NCBI GenBank assembly: GCA_965207535.1
Contig: CBDBMR010000012.1
Span: forward strand, 1 to 64,000
DNA length: 64,000 nucleotides
Direction of reading: 5' to 3'
From: JAJDXO01 sp965207535
Lineage (GTDB): Bacteria; Pseudomonadota; Alphaproteobacteria; Rhodospirillales; UBA2165
Below the pieces are notes generated by a model. The model saw only the letters and a list, made by a program, of their open reading frames with translations. It was not told the origin of the DNA and made no database searches. Of the stretch, positions 52,778 through 61,109 are shown piece by piece (position 1 is the stretch's first letter; the number at the start of each line of letters is the position of its first letter). A program made the translations under genes and the position numbers.

Positions 52778-53158
52778 ATGACCAAGGAACTGTTCGTCAA
52801 CGGCACCCTCATGCGGGGGCTCGCCCTGCATCCCAATCTGGCGGGCGCCGAGTTCATGGGCGAGTTCCGGACCGCGCCGGTCTACCGTCTCTATTCCATC
52901 GGCAACGTCCACCCCGGCATGTTCGAGGTCGATGAAGGCGGCGTCTCGGTCGCCGGCGAAATGTACCGGATGAGCGACGAAATCTGGGAGAAGGTCGAGG
53001 CCGGGGAGCCGCCTCACCTCTACTGCGGCCCGGTCAGGCTGGAGAACGGCGAGGTGGTCGACGGCATCCTGTTTCCCCGGGATATCGCCGAGGCCGAGCA
53101 CAAGGATATCTCCGAATTCGGCGACTGGCGGGCCTACGCCGCAACTCTTCGGGACTAG
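52778..53158 (+). CDS. AIG2/gamma-glutamylcyclotransferase-like protein
   Basis: A 126-residue GGCT-fold protein. It opens ELFVNGTLMRGLALHPNL, has FRTAPVYRLYSIGNVHPGMF and ends in a SEFGDWRAY segment. This pattern resembles the stand-alone form of the C-terminal domain of allophanate hydrolase (AtzF), which lacks cyclotransferase chemistry. The function is unknown. Its position next to an island with carbamoyl-group enzymes may be meaningful, although 626 bases of repeats separate them. Confidence 0.75.
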   Translation: MTKELFVNGTLMRGLALHPNLAGAEFMGEFRTAPVYRLYSIGNVHPGMFEVDEGGVSVAGEMYRMSDEIWEKVEAGEPPHLYCGPVRLENGEVVDGILFPRDIAEAEHKDISEFGDWRAYAATLRD

Positions 53159-53213
53159 GTTCCGAAACCGATCAGCGAAGGACGAAGCCGGCCTTCGGAC
53201 GGCGCGGGCCGGG

Positions 53214-53490
53214 CTTGGAATTTGCTTCCAACGGAAATTTCGGATTCGGCCCGATCGTGTGCGCCGGTATAGGCATTTATAGGCATTTATAGGCATTTAT
53301 GGACATTTGATGACTTGGTTAAATTCCAATTCGGGGCTTGTGGGCGCATTTTTGTGCGCGGGAAACGCAGGCAAAATCGTGCGGCGAAGCCCGCGAACCA
53401 TGCTCCCACATCAATATGTGCGATCGGCCGCCCGATACCAGTCCCGCACCCGGCTTCGGGGGGAGAGGGTGTAAAATTACCACAGAGGCA
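53214..53490. repeat. Long dispersed repeat, copy 2 (about 277 bp)
   Basis: Same element and orientation as 3425-3679. This copy carries three perfect tandem AGGCATTTAT units (53271-53300) where copy 1 has two diverged ones, and a differing patch around 53367-53392. Conserved blocks include TGATGACTTGGTTAAATTCC and ATATGTGCGATCGGCCGCCC. Confidence 0.8.
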
Positions 53491-53555
53491 GTGAGACAGT
53501 GAGATAGGAGGAGTAAACCATTCCTCCTCTGTGTCCTCTGTGTCTCTGTGGTGAG
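53480..53555. repeat. ACCACAGAG-type inverted repeat
   Basis: CCACAGAGGCAGTGAGACAG is followed by the inverted partner GTGTCCTCTGTGTCTCTGTG, giving a hairpin with GGAGGAG/CTCCTCC near its tip. Same family as 9721-9794. Confidence 0.6.
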
Positions 53556-53565
53556 ATCCTTATTT

Positions 53566-53700
53566 CCTGGATGCCCCGAACAAGTCGGGGCATGACGATC
53601 TGATTTGTGTCGTATATCTGCTCGTCATACCCCGCTTTATGCGGGGTATCCAGAACAACGTGGATGCCCCGAACAAGTCGGGGCATGACGGGTTTGGTCA
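53566..53700. repeat. GTCATGCC-type palindrome cluster
   Basis: Three units: GGATGCCCCGAACAAGTCGG (about 53570), GTCATACCCCGCTTTATGCG (about 53625) and GGATGCCCCGAACAAGTCGG again (about 53662). The first and third are near-identical direct copies. Confidence 0.7.
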
Positions 53701-53784
53701 TGACGTTCCTGTGGTTATTCGACCGCAGGAATGTTACGATTTCCGCCGCTGGCAGGGAGGACGCACCTGTCATCTGGAGGGCGC

Positions 53785-54474
53785 ATGCCATTCGCGTTCG
53801 ATGCCGAACCCTACGCGCTGGAGTTTGAGTGCGGGACGACGGCGCTGCTGATCATCGACATGCAGCGCGACTTTTTGGAGCCCGGCGGGTTCGGCGAGAT
53901 GCTGGGCAACGACGTCTCCCTTCTCCGCGCCGCCATCGATCCCTGCAAACGCATTCTCGCCGCCGCGCGCGACGCCGGTCTTCTGGTGATGCACACCCGC
54001 GAAGGCCATCGTCCGGACCTCGCCGACGCGCCGCCGGCCAAGCTCGCCCGGGGCGGGCTCGAGACCGGCATCGGCGCCGACGGGCCCATGGGACGCATTC
54101 TGATCCGCGGCGAGGCGGGTCATGAGATCGTTCCCGAACTCGCGCCGAAACCCGGCGAACCGGTCATCGACAAGTCCGGCAAGGGCGCGTTTTACGAAAC
54201 CGATCTGGAGCTCATGCTCCGCAACAACGACATCCGCACGATCATCGTTTGCGGCGTGACCACCGAGGTCTGCGTCCACACGACCGTACGCGAAGCCAAC
54301 GACCGGGGCTACGAGTGCCTGGTCCTGGAAGACTGCGTCGGGTCGTATTTTCCGGAATTTCAACGTGTCGGCATCGACATGATCAAGGCCCAGGGCGGCA
54401 TCTTCGGATGGGTGTCGAACTCGGAAAAAGCCATCGCCGGACTCAACCGGTGCGCCCCCCTAGAGCCGATCTAG
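53785..54474 (+). CDS. Isochorismatase-fold cysteine hydrolase (biuret/ureidoacrylate amidohydrolase-like)
   Basis: A 229-residue cysteine amidohydrolase. The catalytic triad is Asp in LLIIDMQRDF (about 25-34), Lys in VIDKSGKGAFYETDLE and Cys in CGVTTEVCVHTTVREA. The long insertion between Asp and Lys and the FYETDLE segment resemble enzymes cleaving biuret, ureidoacrylate or N-carbamoyl compounds. ATG 53785 has TGGAGG four bases upstream. It precedes an NCS2-like permease and the AllHFGK module, so it may release a carbamoyl or oxaluric intermediate. The last codons and stop come from the CTAG 15-mer. Confidence 0.85.
   Translation: MPFAFDAEPYALEFECGTTALLIIDMQRDFLEPGGFGEMLGNDVSLLRAAIDPCKRILAAARDAGLLVMHTREGHRPDLADAPPAKLARGGLETGIGADGPMGRILIRGEAGHEIVPELAPKPGEPVIDKSGKGAFYETDLELMLRNNDIRTIIVCGVTTEVCVHTTVREANDRGYECLVLEDCVGSYFPEFQRVGIDMIKAQGGIFGWVSNSEKAIAGLNRCAPLEPI
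54460..54474. repeat. CTAG-bounded 15-mer, copy 3
   Basis: Exact CTAGAGCCGATCTAG; it encodes the final LEPI of the hydrolase and its TAG stop. Flanks GCCCCC and GGGGC extend the hairpin potential. Confidence 0.8.
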
Positions 54475-54515
54475 CCGGGGCACCGTCCTTAACCGTCTAA
54501 AAAAGGGGTGAAGTT

Positions 54516-56063
54516 ATGGAACGACAAGCTTCTTGGTGGGAACCGGGAGATTGGAACGGGTTCTTTGGTCTAGGCACCAATGTCCTGGTCAACCTCCTCG
54601 TCCTCACGGGACTTTTGAAATTCGTCATCGGCATACCGGACCAGGTTCTGTTCGGTTCGATCCTGCCGGCGGTGGGCCTGATGCTGTTCTTGGGCAACGT
54701 GTACTATGCCTGGATGGCCATGCGGCTCGGGGCCAAGGAGGGGCGCAGCGACGTCACCGCCCTGCCCTCCGGTCCCAGCGTGCCGCACATGTTCTTCGTG
54801 GTCTTCGCCATCATGCTGCCGATCAAGGCATCGAGCGGATGGGAGGCCGCATGGCAGGCCGGCATGATCTGGGTGTTCGTCGAAGGCATCGTGTTGTTCA
54901 TCTGCGCCCACATCGCGCCGACGATCCGCAGGATTACGCCGCGGGCGGCCCTGTTGGGGACGCTGGCCGGTATCTCCATCACCTTCATCTCCATGCGGCC
55001 GGCCTTCGAGATCGCCGAGACGCCGATCATCGGCCTGGTCTGCCTGGCGATCATCCTGGCGGCCTGGTTCGGCAAGGTCCGCTATCCGGGCAACGTGCCG
55101 GGCGGTCTGGTCGCCATCGCCGTCGGCACCATCCTGGCGTGGCTGAGCTACGCCTTCGGCTGGGGCTTCGGCGGCATGAACCCGGATGCGGTTTCCGGTT
55201 CCGTAGCCAATCTCGGCTTCTCGTTTGCCTGGTTCCAGATCGGCAATTTGATCGAAGGCTGGCAGTACCTCGCCCTGGTCGCCGTCACCGCTATCCCGTT
55301 CGGCGTCTATGACTTCATCGAAGCCATGGACAACGTGGAAAGCGCCTCCGCCGCGGGCGACGAGTACTCCGAGCGGGAGGCCATCAGCGCCGAGGGCGTC
55401 ATCAGCCTGTTCGGCACCCTGCTCGGCAGCCCGTTCGCCAACGCGGTGTATATCGGCCATCCGGGCTGGAAATCCATCGGCGGCCGGGTCGGCTATTCGT
55501 TGGCCACTGGCGTCATGGTCCTGGTGCTCACCTGGCTGTCCATCGTACCGCTGATTCTGGCCATCGTGCCCGTCGTGGCGATTATCCCGATCCTGTTGTA
55601 CATCGGGGCGCTGATCGGCGCGCAGGCCTTCCAGGAAACGCCCAAGCACCATGCGCCGGCCATCGTGCTGGCTCTGGTGCCCAATCTGGCCGCGTGGGCC
55701 AAGGTTCAGATCGACGGGGCGCTGGGCGCCGCGGGGACCAATGCGGCGGCCGTGGGGCTCGACAAGATGGCGCAGAACGGGGTCCTCTATAACGGTCTCG
55801 ATGTGTTGGCCGGCGGGGCCGTGGTCACGGGTCTCCTGTGGGGCGCGATGGCGGTGCTGCTGATCGAGAGGAAGGCCATGGCGGCGGGGCATGTGGCGAT
55901 TGCCTCCGCGGTCCTGGCCTTCTTCGGCTTCATCCACGGATCGGCTGTCGCCATCAACGTCTCGCCGTTGGTGACGATTTCATACGTGATCGTCGGCGTG
56001 CTGTTCTATGGCATGTCGAAGATGGCCACCGAGGAAGAGGCCTCATCGGGCGCCGCCGAGTAG
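54516..56063 (+). CDS. NCS2-like (xanthine/uracil-type) permease
   Basis: A 515-residue polytopic membrane protein with about 12-14 helices. Family-like blocks are GRSDVTALPSGPSVPHMF (about 77-94), AIPFGVYDFIEAMDNVESAS (about 262-281) and a C-terminal LIERKAMAAGH. This is the COG2252-like branch of NCS2 nucleobase permeases. The likely cargo is a purine, pyrimidine or ureide breakdown compound used by the downstream enzymes. A GGGGTGA site precedes ATG 54516. It lies 41 bases after the hydrolase stop and 55 before allH. Confidence 0.85.
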   Translation: MERQASWWEPGDWNGFFGLGTNVLVNLLVLTGLLKFVIGIPDQVLFGSILPAVGLMLFLGNVYYAWMAMRLGAKEGRSDVTALPSGPSVPHMFFVVFAIMLPIKASSGWEAAWQAGMIWVFVEGIVLFICAHIAPTIRRITPRAALLGTLAGISITFISMRPAFEIAETPIIGLVCLAIILAAWFGKVRYPGNVPGGLVAIAVGTILAWLSYAFGWGFGGMNPDAVSGSVANLGFSFAWFQIGNLIEGWQYLALVAVTAIPFGVYDFIEAMDNVESASAAGDEYSEREAISAEGVISLFGTLLGSPFANAVYIGHPGWKSIGGRVGYSLATGVMVLVLTWLSIVPLILAIVPVVAIIPILLYIGALIGAQAFQETPKHHAPAIVLALVPNLAAWAKVQIDGALGAAGTNAAAVGLDKMAQNGVLYNGLDVLAGGAVVTGLLWGAMAVLLIERKAMAAGHVAIASAVLAFFGFIHGSAVAINVSPLVTISYVIVGVLFYGMSKMATEEEASSGAAE

Positions 56064-56118
56064 CAACACTCCCCGGGACGGCACATGCCGTCCCGGGGAC
56101 GGCTCGCCAAGGTGAACC

Positions 56119-56916
56119 ATGCCGCGATATCTGCGCGCGCTCCGTCTTGACCGGGAGCATATGGACGGACCCGACACGGGCCTGGTCGTGCGGGTGTTCG
56201 ACCGCGCGGCGCATCTCAGCTCGATGGACGGGTCCCTGATTTTCCTCACCGCCAAGGACCTGCCCGACGGTCCGCGGGGGATCCGGCTCGAAACCCCCGG
56301 CGGGTTCAGCTTCAAGAACGGCCTCCGGGCCGGCGACCCGTACGCGATCCGCGGCGACTGGCTGCGTCTCGGCCGCGACGGACTGAAGATCGATCTTTCA
56401 ACGGCGGCCGGGTGGCGGCCGGGCGGGATCACCGCGCCGGCCAGGGCCCCGGCGGCGGCGCGGGTTCCCGAAATCGTCTCGGGAGCCGAGCGGCAAGACC
56501 TATGCCGCGCAACCCGTGACGGCAACGCAATCGACGCCGCGTTCGTCCTCGGCCCGCACATCGGACGGGGACCCGGACTCACGCCGGCGGGGGACGATTT
56601 CACCGTCGGCTACCTGGCCGGCCTCCATGCTCATCGGGAAGCCGCCGGCCGGCGGCGGAACTTCATCGATTCGATCTCGGCCTGGCTGACCACCCAGCTC
56701 GCGCGCACCAACGACGTGGCCGCCGCTTATCTGGGGGCCGCGGCCCGGGGGATATTCGCCGACACGGTTCGCAACTATGCCGTACGGCCGGACGAGAGGA
56801 ATCTCCGCCGGCTGCTCGGTTTCGGAGACAGTTCAGGCGCCGCCGTGGTTGACGGCTATAGGCTCGCCGCCCAGAGTTGGGGACGGCAACAGGGGGCGAA
56901 CCAGGGGACTTCATGA
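56119..56916 (+). CDS. allH: DUF2877 protein, AllH-like oxamate carbamoyltransferase subunit
   Basis: A 265-residue DUF2877 protein. The family block LGPHIGRGPGLTPAGDDFTVGYLAGL (about 143-168) is well conserved. E. coli AllH (formerly YlbF) is one of three subunits, with AllF (FdrA) and AllG (YlbE), reported to make up oxamate carbamoyltransferase, which converts oxalurate and phosphate to oxamate and carbamoyl phosphate. All three subunits plus carbamate kinase are consecutive here. The stop overlaps the allF start (ATGA). Divergence from the enterobacterial protein leaves the exact substrate open. Confidence 0.85.
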   Translation: MPRYLRALRLDREHMDGPDTGLVVRVFDRAAHLSSMDGSLIFLTAKDLPDGPRGIRLETPGGFSFKNGLRAGDPYAIRGDWLRLGRDGLKIDLSTAAGWRPGGITAPARAPAAARVPEIVSGAERQDLCRATRDGNAIDAAFVLGPHIGRGPGLTPAGDDFTVGYLAGLHAHREAAGRRRNFIDSISAWLTTQLARTNDVAAAYLGAAARGIFADTVRNYAVRPDERNLRRLLGFGDSSGAAVVDGYRLAAQSWGRQQGANQGTS

Positions 56917-58448
56917 CCACCCAGATCAAATTCTTCCCGAACCACTACCGGGACTCCGTCGCCCTGATGCGAATGTCGGCCGAGATCGCCGGCTTGCCCG
57001 GCATTGACGAGGCGTCTTTCGTCATGGCGACCGAGGCCAATATCGCTCTGGTGGTCGAAGCGGGGCTGCTGGACAAAGGACCCGATCCCCGGCCCAACGA
57101 TCTGATGGGCGTGGTGATCGGCGGCGGCGCGGACGAGATCGCGGTGGCCTTCGACGCCGCCGGAGAGGCGCTTGCCTCCACCGAAGGCGCCGGCGGCGGC
57201 GCGGTGGATGCGGTTCTGCCCCGGACCCTGGACGCGGCCCTCGATAGCGCCCCGGCCGCGAACCTGGCCCTGATTTCGTGTCCCGGGGAATATGCGGGCG
57301 CGGAGGCCATGAAGGCGCTCCGCCTGGGGCTCAACGCCATGATATTCAGCGACAACGTGCCGGTTGAGGATGAAATCGCGCTCAAATCGTTCGCCGCCGG
57401 CAACGATCTCCTGGTGATGGGGCCTGACTGCGGCACCGCCATCATCGACGGCGTGCCGTTGGGCTTCGCCAACCGGGTCCGCCGGGGCGGCATCGGCGTC
57501 ATCGGCGCATCCGGCACCGGCACCCAGGAAGTGACCTGCCAGATCGACCGGCGGGGCGGCGGCGTCTCCCAGGCGATCGGCACCGGCGGCCGGGATCTCG
57601 ATGAGCGTATCGGCGGGGTGACCATGCTGAAGGCCCTCGACCTGCTGGCCGCCGATCCGGATACCGGCGTTATTGCGTTGGTCTCCAAGCCGCCGGCGCC
57701 TGCCGTCGCGGCGCGAATCCTCGAAAAGGCCGCCGCGGCCCGCAAGCCGGTGATCGTCAATTTCCTCGGTTGGCACGGTGATACCTCGGCCTATCCGTCC
57801 CTCACCTTCGCGGGCAGCCTGGAAGAGACCGCCCACCTCGCCGTGGCCGCCGGCGGCGGCGATCTCCCGGCTTTCGAGATCGGCGCCATGCCATCCCCGG
57901 TGCCGGCCAACGGACAATGTCTCCGCGGCCTCTTTAGCGGCGGGACGTTCTGCCACGAGGCGCTGCTGGAGCTGACCCCGGTGCTTGGCGGCGTCTGGTC
58001 GACCTCGCCGGTGGACAAGAGCCTCACCCTGAATGACCCCTGGACCAGCCAGGGTCACACGGTGATCGATCTGGGCGATGACCTGTTCACCCGCGGCCGC
58101 CCCCATCCGATGATCGATCACGGCCTCCGCAACGAGCGGATCGTAAAGGAGGCAGGCGATCCGTCGACCGCCGTGGTTCTCCTCGATGTGGTGTTGGGCT
58201 ACGGCGCCGACATGGATCCGGCCGGCGCCATGCTGCCGGCCATCGCGGAGGCCCGGGAACTGGCCCGCGGCGGCAACCGCCGGATCGACTTCGTGGCATC
58301 GGTCTGCGGAACCGGCCGTGATCCGCAAAATCTGGACCGGCAGGAAGCCGCCCTCCGCGATGCCGGTGTCCGCTTGGCGCCCAGCAACGTCCAAGCGGCG
58401 CGTTTGGCGGCGAAGGTTCTCGCCGAAACCGCCGGGGGTGCGTCATGA
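56913..58448 (+). CDS. allF: FdrA/AllF acyl-CoA synthetase-like subunit
   Basis: A 511-residue FdrA-family protein related to succinyl-CoA synthetase alpha/beta domains. It has the opening QIKFFPNHYRDSVALMRMS, a Rossmann segment with MGPDCGTAIIDGVPLGFANR (about 169-188), GVIGASGTGTQEVTCQIDR and, C-terminally, VVLLDVVLGYGADMDPAG. In E. coli AllF is a subunit of oxamate carbamoyltransferase. The true start is ATG 56913 overlapping allH; a 12-codon upstream extension is unlikely. The stop overlaps the allG ATG. Confidence 0.9.
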   Translation: MTTQIKFFPNHYRDSVALMRMSAEIAGLPGIDEASFVMATEANIALVVEAGLLDKGPDPRPNDLMGVVIGGGADEIAVAFDAAGEALASTEGAGGGAVDAVLPRTLDAALDSAPAANLALISCPGEYAGAEAMKALRLGLNAMIFSDNVPVEDEIALKSFAAGNDLLVMGPDCGTAIIDGVPLGFANRVRRGGIGVIGASGTGTQEVTCQIDRRGGGVSQAIGTGGRDLDERIGGVTMLKALDLLAADPDTGVIALVSKPPAPAVAARILEKAAAARKPVIVNFLGWHGDTSAYPSLTFAGSLEETAHLAVAAGGGDLPAFEIGAMPSPVPANGQCLRGLFSGGTFCHEALLELTPVLGGVWSTSPVDKSLTLNDPWTSQGHTVIDLGDDLFTRGRPHPMIDHGLRNERIVKEAGDPSTAVVLLDVVLGYGADMDPAGAMLPAIAEARELARGGNRRIDFVASVCGTGRDPQNLDRQEAALRDAGVRLAPSNVQAARLAAKVLAETAGGAS

Positions 58449-59845
58449 GCAACCTGTTCGGACAGAATCTGGGCGTGATCAATCTCGGCATCGACGGCTT
58501 CGCCGACGTCATCGAGACCGAAGGCGGCCGGGCGGCGCGCGTCGACTGGCGTCCGCCGGCCGGCGGACCGGAAGCGGCGGCGGCGCTTGCCAAGCTGGCG
58601 GGCAATCCGGCCGTCGAGGCCGCCAATCAGCAGGCCTTCGACCGGTACCTCGCCTCCCAGCCGGTGCTGGAAGGTATAGGCATCGCCGGCGAGACCCTGC
58701 CCGGTATGGGGCCCAGGCACATACTCCACGCCGGGCCGCCCATAGAGTGGGCGCGCATGGCCGCGCCGGTGAAGGGCGCCGTCGTCGGCGCCGTCCTCAT
58801 GGAGGGCTGGGCGGATACCGAAGGCGCCGCCCTGGAACTGGCCGCCGGCGGGGAGATCATTTTCGAGCCGTGCCATCACTTCGACGCCGTCGGGCCCATG
58901 GCCGGGATCATCAGCCCGTCCATGCCGGTGGTTGTCGTCCGCGACGCGGTGTCCGGCGCCAGGACCTACTCCAATCTCAATGAGGGTCTCGGAAAGGTGC
59001 TTCGCTACGGCGCCTATTCCGGCGAGGTGCTCGACCGGCTCCGGTGGATCGGCGGTACGCTGGCCCCGGTGATCTCCAAGGCGCTCGAAGAGACCGGCGA
59101 GATTGAACTCAAGCCCCTGATGGCCCAGGCCATGCACATGGGAGACGAGGGCCACAACCGCAACGTGGCGGGTTCGGTCTTGTTCCTGAAGACGATCATC
59201 GCGGCGGCGCTGAACTCGGACAGTTCCCGCGAGGATGTCGCGGCATCGGCGGATTTCATTGCGGGCAACATTCTGTTTTTCCTCAACATCTCCATGGCCG
59301 CCTGCAAGTGCATGCTGAACGCCGCCCACGGCGTCGAGGGCTCCTCCATGGCGACGGCGATGGCGCGGAACGGGGTGGAATTCGGCCTTCGGTTGAGCGG
59401 CCTCGGCGATCAATGGTTCACGGCCGTGGTCGAGCCGGCCGACGGGCTGTTCTTCGCCGGCTATTCCCGGAACGACGCCGCGCCCGACCTCGGGGACAGC
59501 GCGATCACCGAGACCGCCGGCATCGGCGGTTTCGCCATGGCCGCCGCGCCCGCCATCGTCCAGTTCATCGGCGGCACCTCGGCGACGGCAATCAACGCCA
59601 CCAACGACATGTCCCATGTGACCATCGGGCGCAATCCGGCCTTCACCATCCCGTCCCTGGATTTCGTCGGTTCCCCGGCGGGGATCGATGCGCGAAAGGT
59701 GGTCGACACCAACACCCCGCCGGTCATCAATACGGGCATCGCCCACAAGGAAGCGGGGATCGGACAGATCGGCGCCGGCATCACCCACGCGCCCATGGAA
59801 TGTTTCGAGAAGGCGGTCATCGCGCTGGCCGATACGATAAAGTGA
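58445..59845 (+). CDS. allG: DUF1116 protein, AllG-like oxamate carbamoyltransferase subunit
   Basis: A 466-residue DUF1116 protein homologous to YlbE/AllG. Conserved segments are NLGIDGFADVIE, VDWRPPAGG (about 34-42), MHMGDEGHNRNVAGS (about 230-244), GNILFFLNISMAACKCML and GSSMATAMARNGVEFGLRLS. It is the third subunit of the predicted oxamate carbamoyltransferase. The starts and stops of allH, allF, allG and allK all overlap by four bases, so near-equal synthesis is expected. Confidence 0.9.
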   Translation: MSNLFGQNLGVINLGIDGFADVIETEGGRAARVDWRPPAGGPEAAAALAKLAGNPAVEAANQQAFDRYLASQPVLEGIGIAGETLPGMGPRHILHAGPPIEWARMAAPVKGAVVGAVLMEGWADTEGAALELAAGGEIIFEPCHHFDAVGPMAGIISPSMPVVVVRDAVSGARTYSNLNEGLGKVLRYGAYSGEVLDRLRWIGGTLAPVISKALEETGEIELKPLMAQAMHMGDEGHNRNVAGSVLFLKTIIAAALNSDSSREDVAASADFIAGNILFFLNISMAACKCMLNAAHGVEGSSMATAMARNGVEFGLRLSGLGDQWFTAVVEPADGLFFAGYSRNDAAPDLGDSAITETAGIGGFAMAAAPAIVQFIGGTSATAINATNDMSHVTIGRNPAFTIPSLDFVGSPAGIDARKVVDTNTPPVINTGIAHKEAGIGQIGAGITHAPMECFEKAVIALADTIK

Positions 59846-60795
59846 CCGAGGCGGGGAAGATCGCCGTCGTCGCGGTGGGCGGCAACGCCCTGATCCTCAG
59901 CGAAGACAGGGCGTCCATCCCCGACCAGGCGCGCGCCGCCGAAATGACCGTCCATCACATCGTCAACATGATCGAGAACGGCTGGAACGTGGTGCTCACC
60001 CACGGCAGCGGTCCCCAGGTCGGCAATATCCTCCGGCGCTCGGAGATCGCCGCCGGCGAAGTGGCCACCGTGCCCATGGACTACGCCGATGCCGACATCC
60101 AGGGCGCCGTCGGCTACATGTTTCAGCGCGCGTTTCACAACGAATTCCGCCACCGGAAGATCGAGAAGCAGGCGGTCACCCTGGTGACCCAGGTGCGGGT
60201 CGATTATGACGACCCGGCCATGGCCAACCCGGCCAAGCCCATCGGCCCCCATCTCGACGAGGCGACGGCCAAGGCACGCGCCGACGAGCTCGGCTGGGTG
60301 GTCAAGGACGATGCGGGCCGCGGCTGGCGGCGGGTGGTCCCCTCGCCCCTCCCCCGGGAGATCATGGAGATCAATCAGATCCGCCAGTTGGCCGAGAGCG
60401 GCACCTTGGTGATCGCCTGCGGCGGCGGCGGCATCCCGGTGGTCCAGGATGCGTTCGGGGATCTCAGGGGCGTCGAGGCGGTGGTCGACAAGGACCTCGC
60501 CTCGAGCATGCTGGCCCGGGAGATCGATGCCGATCTGCTGGTGCTCTCCACCGGCGTCGAGAAGGTCGCGGTGGATTTCAATACGCCTCGACAGCGCTGG
60601 CTGGACAAAATGACCGTCTCCGAGGCCAAGCGGCACATGGCCGACGGTCAGTTCGATCCCGGCAGCATGGGCCCCAAGGTCCGCTCGGTCATCGATTACA
60701 TCGAAGCCGGCGGCGAACGGGGGGTCATCACCGACCCGCCCAACATGGACGCCGCCGTCCGCGGCGAAGCCGGAACCCAGATCGTCGCGGGTTAG
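59842..60795 (+). CDS. allK: Carbamate kinase
   Basis: A 317-residue amino acid kinase-fold enzyme making ATP from carbamoyl phosphate and ADP. It has VVAVGGNALILSED (about 8-21), NVVLTHGSGPQVGN, ACGGGGIPV and MGPKVRSVIDYIEAGGERGV. The start is the GTG overlapping the allG stop (GTGA). Its position after allHFG makes it the AllK-type kinase that harvests ATP from carbamoyl phosphate released by oxamate carbamoyltransferase, rather than part of an arginine deiminase pathway, since arcA and arcB are absent. Confidence 0.93.
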   Translation: MTEAGKIAVVAVGGNALILSEDRASIPDQARAAEMTVHHIVNMIENGWNVVLTHGSGPQVGNILRRSEIAAGEVATVPMDYADADIQGAVGYMFQRAFHNEFRHRKIEKQAVTLVTQVRVDYDDPAMANPAKPIGPHLDEATAKARADELGWVVKDDAGRGWRRVVPSPLPREIMEINQIRQLAESGTLVIACGGGGIPVVQDAFGDLRGVEAVVDKDLASSMLAREIDADLLVLSTGVEKVAVDFNTPRQRWLDKMTVSEAKRHMADGQFDPGSMGPKVRSVIDYIEAGGERGVITDPPNMDAAVRGEAGTQIVAG

Positions 60796-61109
60796 GTTCC
60801 GTACTCGATTAGGGGATGCCGGTTTTCGCGGATTCTCGGTTCAAGCTTTCCCCCTCACTGCCTCCGTGTCTCCGTGGTGAATATCCTGGATGCCCCGCCA
60901 CTTTGCCGGCTGGCCGGCAAAGCCGGTCCAGTGGGTCGGGGCATGACGATCTGGTTTGTACCGTATATCCACTCGTCATACCCCGCTTTATGCGGGGTAT
61001 CCACATTTCCAATTCTTGAACCACAGAGCACACGGAGATCACGGAGCGGATTGGAGTGTAGATACTCTGTGTCCTCGGCGGCCGACCTGGTGAATATCCT
61101 GGATGCCCC
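60796..61109. other. Repeat cluster between allK and marR
   Basis: No gene. It contains ACCACAGAG-type sequences (about 60860-60885 and 61019-61045), a GGATGCCCC unit interrupted by a second hairpin GCCGGCTGGCCGGC (about 60905-60918), a GTCATACCCCGCTTTATGCG unit (about 60978), and the phrase GTGAATATCCTGGATGCCCC twice (60878 and 61090). The allK transcript probably ends within these hairpins. Confidence 0.65.

Larger units (their letters stand above)
53159..53784. other. Repeat-filled interval upstream of the hydrolase/permease/All operon
   Basis: No gene. It contains the second copy of the long dispersed repeat (53214-53490), an inverted ACCACAGAG pair (53480-53555), GTCATGCC-type palindromes (53566-53700), and about 80 unique bases before the hydrolase gene, in which I cannot place a confident promoter. 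Confidence 0.75.

Noticed and set aside
53271..53300. Three tandem AGGCATTTAT units considered as a CRISPR remnant
   Set aside because: Units are 10 bases and contiguous, with no spacers and no cas genes nearby.
59842..60795. Carbamate kinase as part of an arginine deiminase operon
   Set aside because: No arginine deiminase or ornithine carbamoyltransferase gene; the gene is coupled to allG instead.
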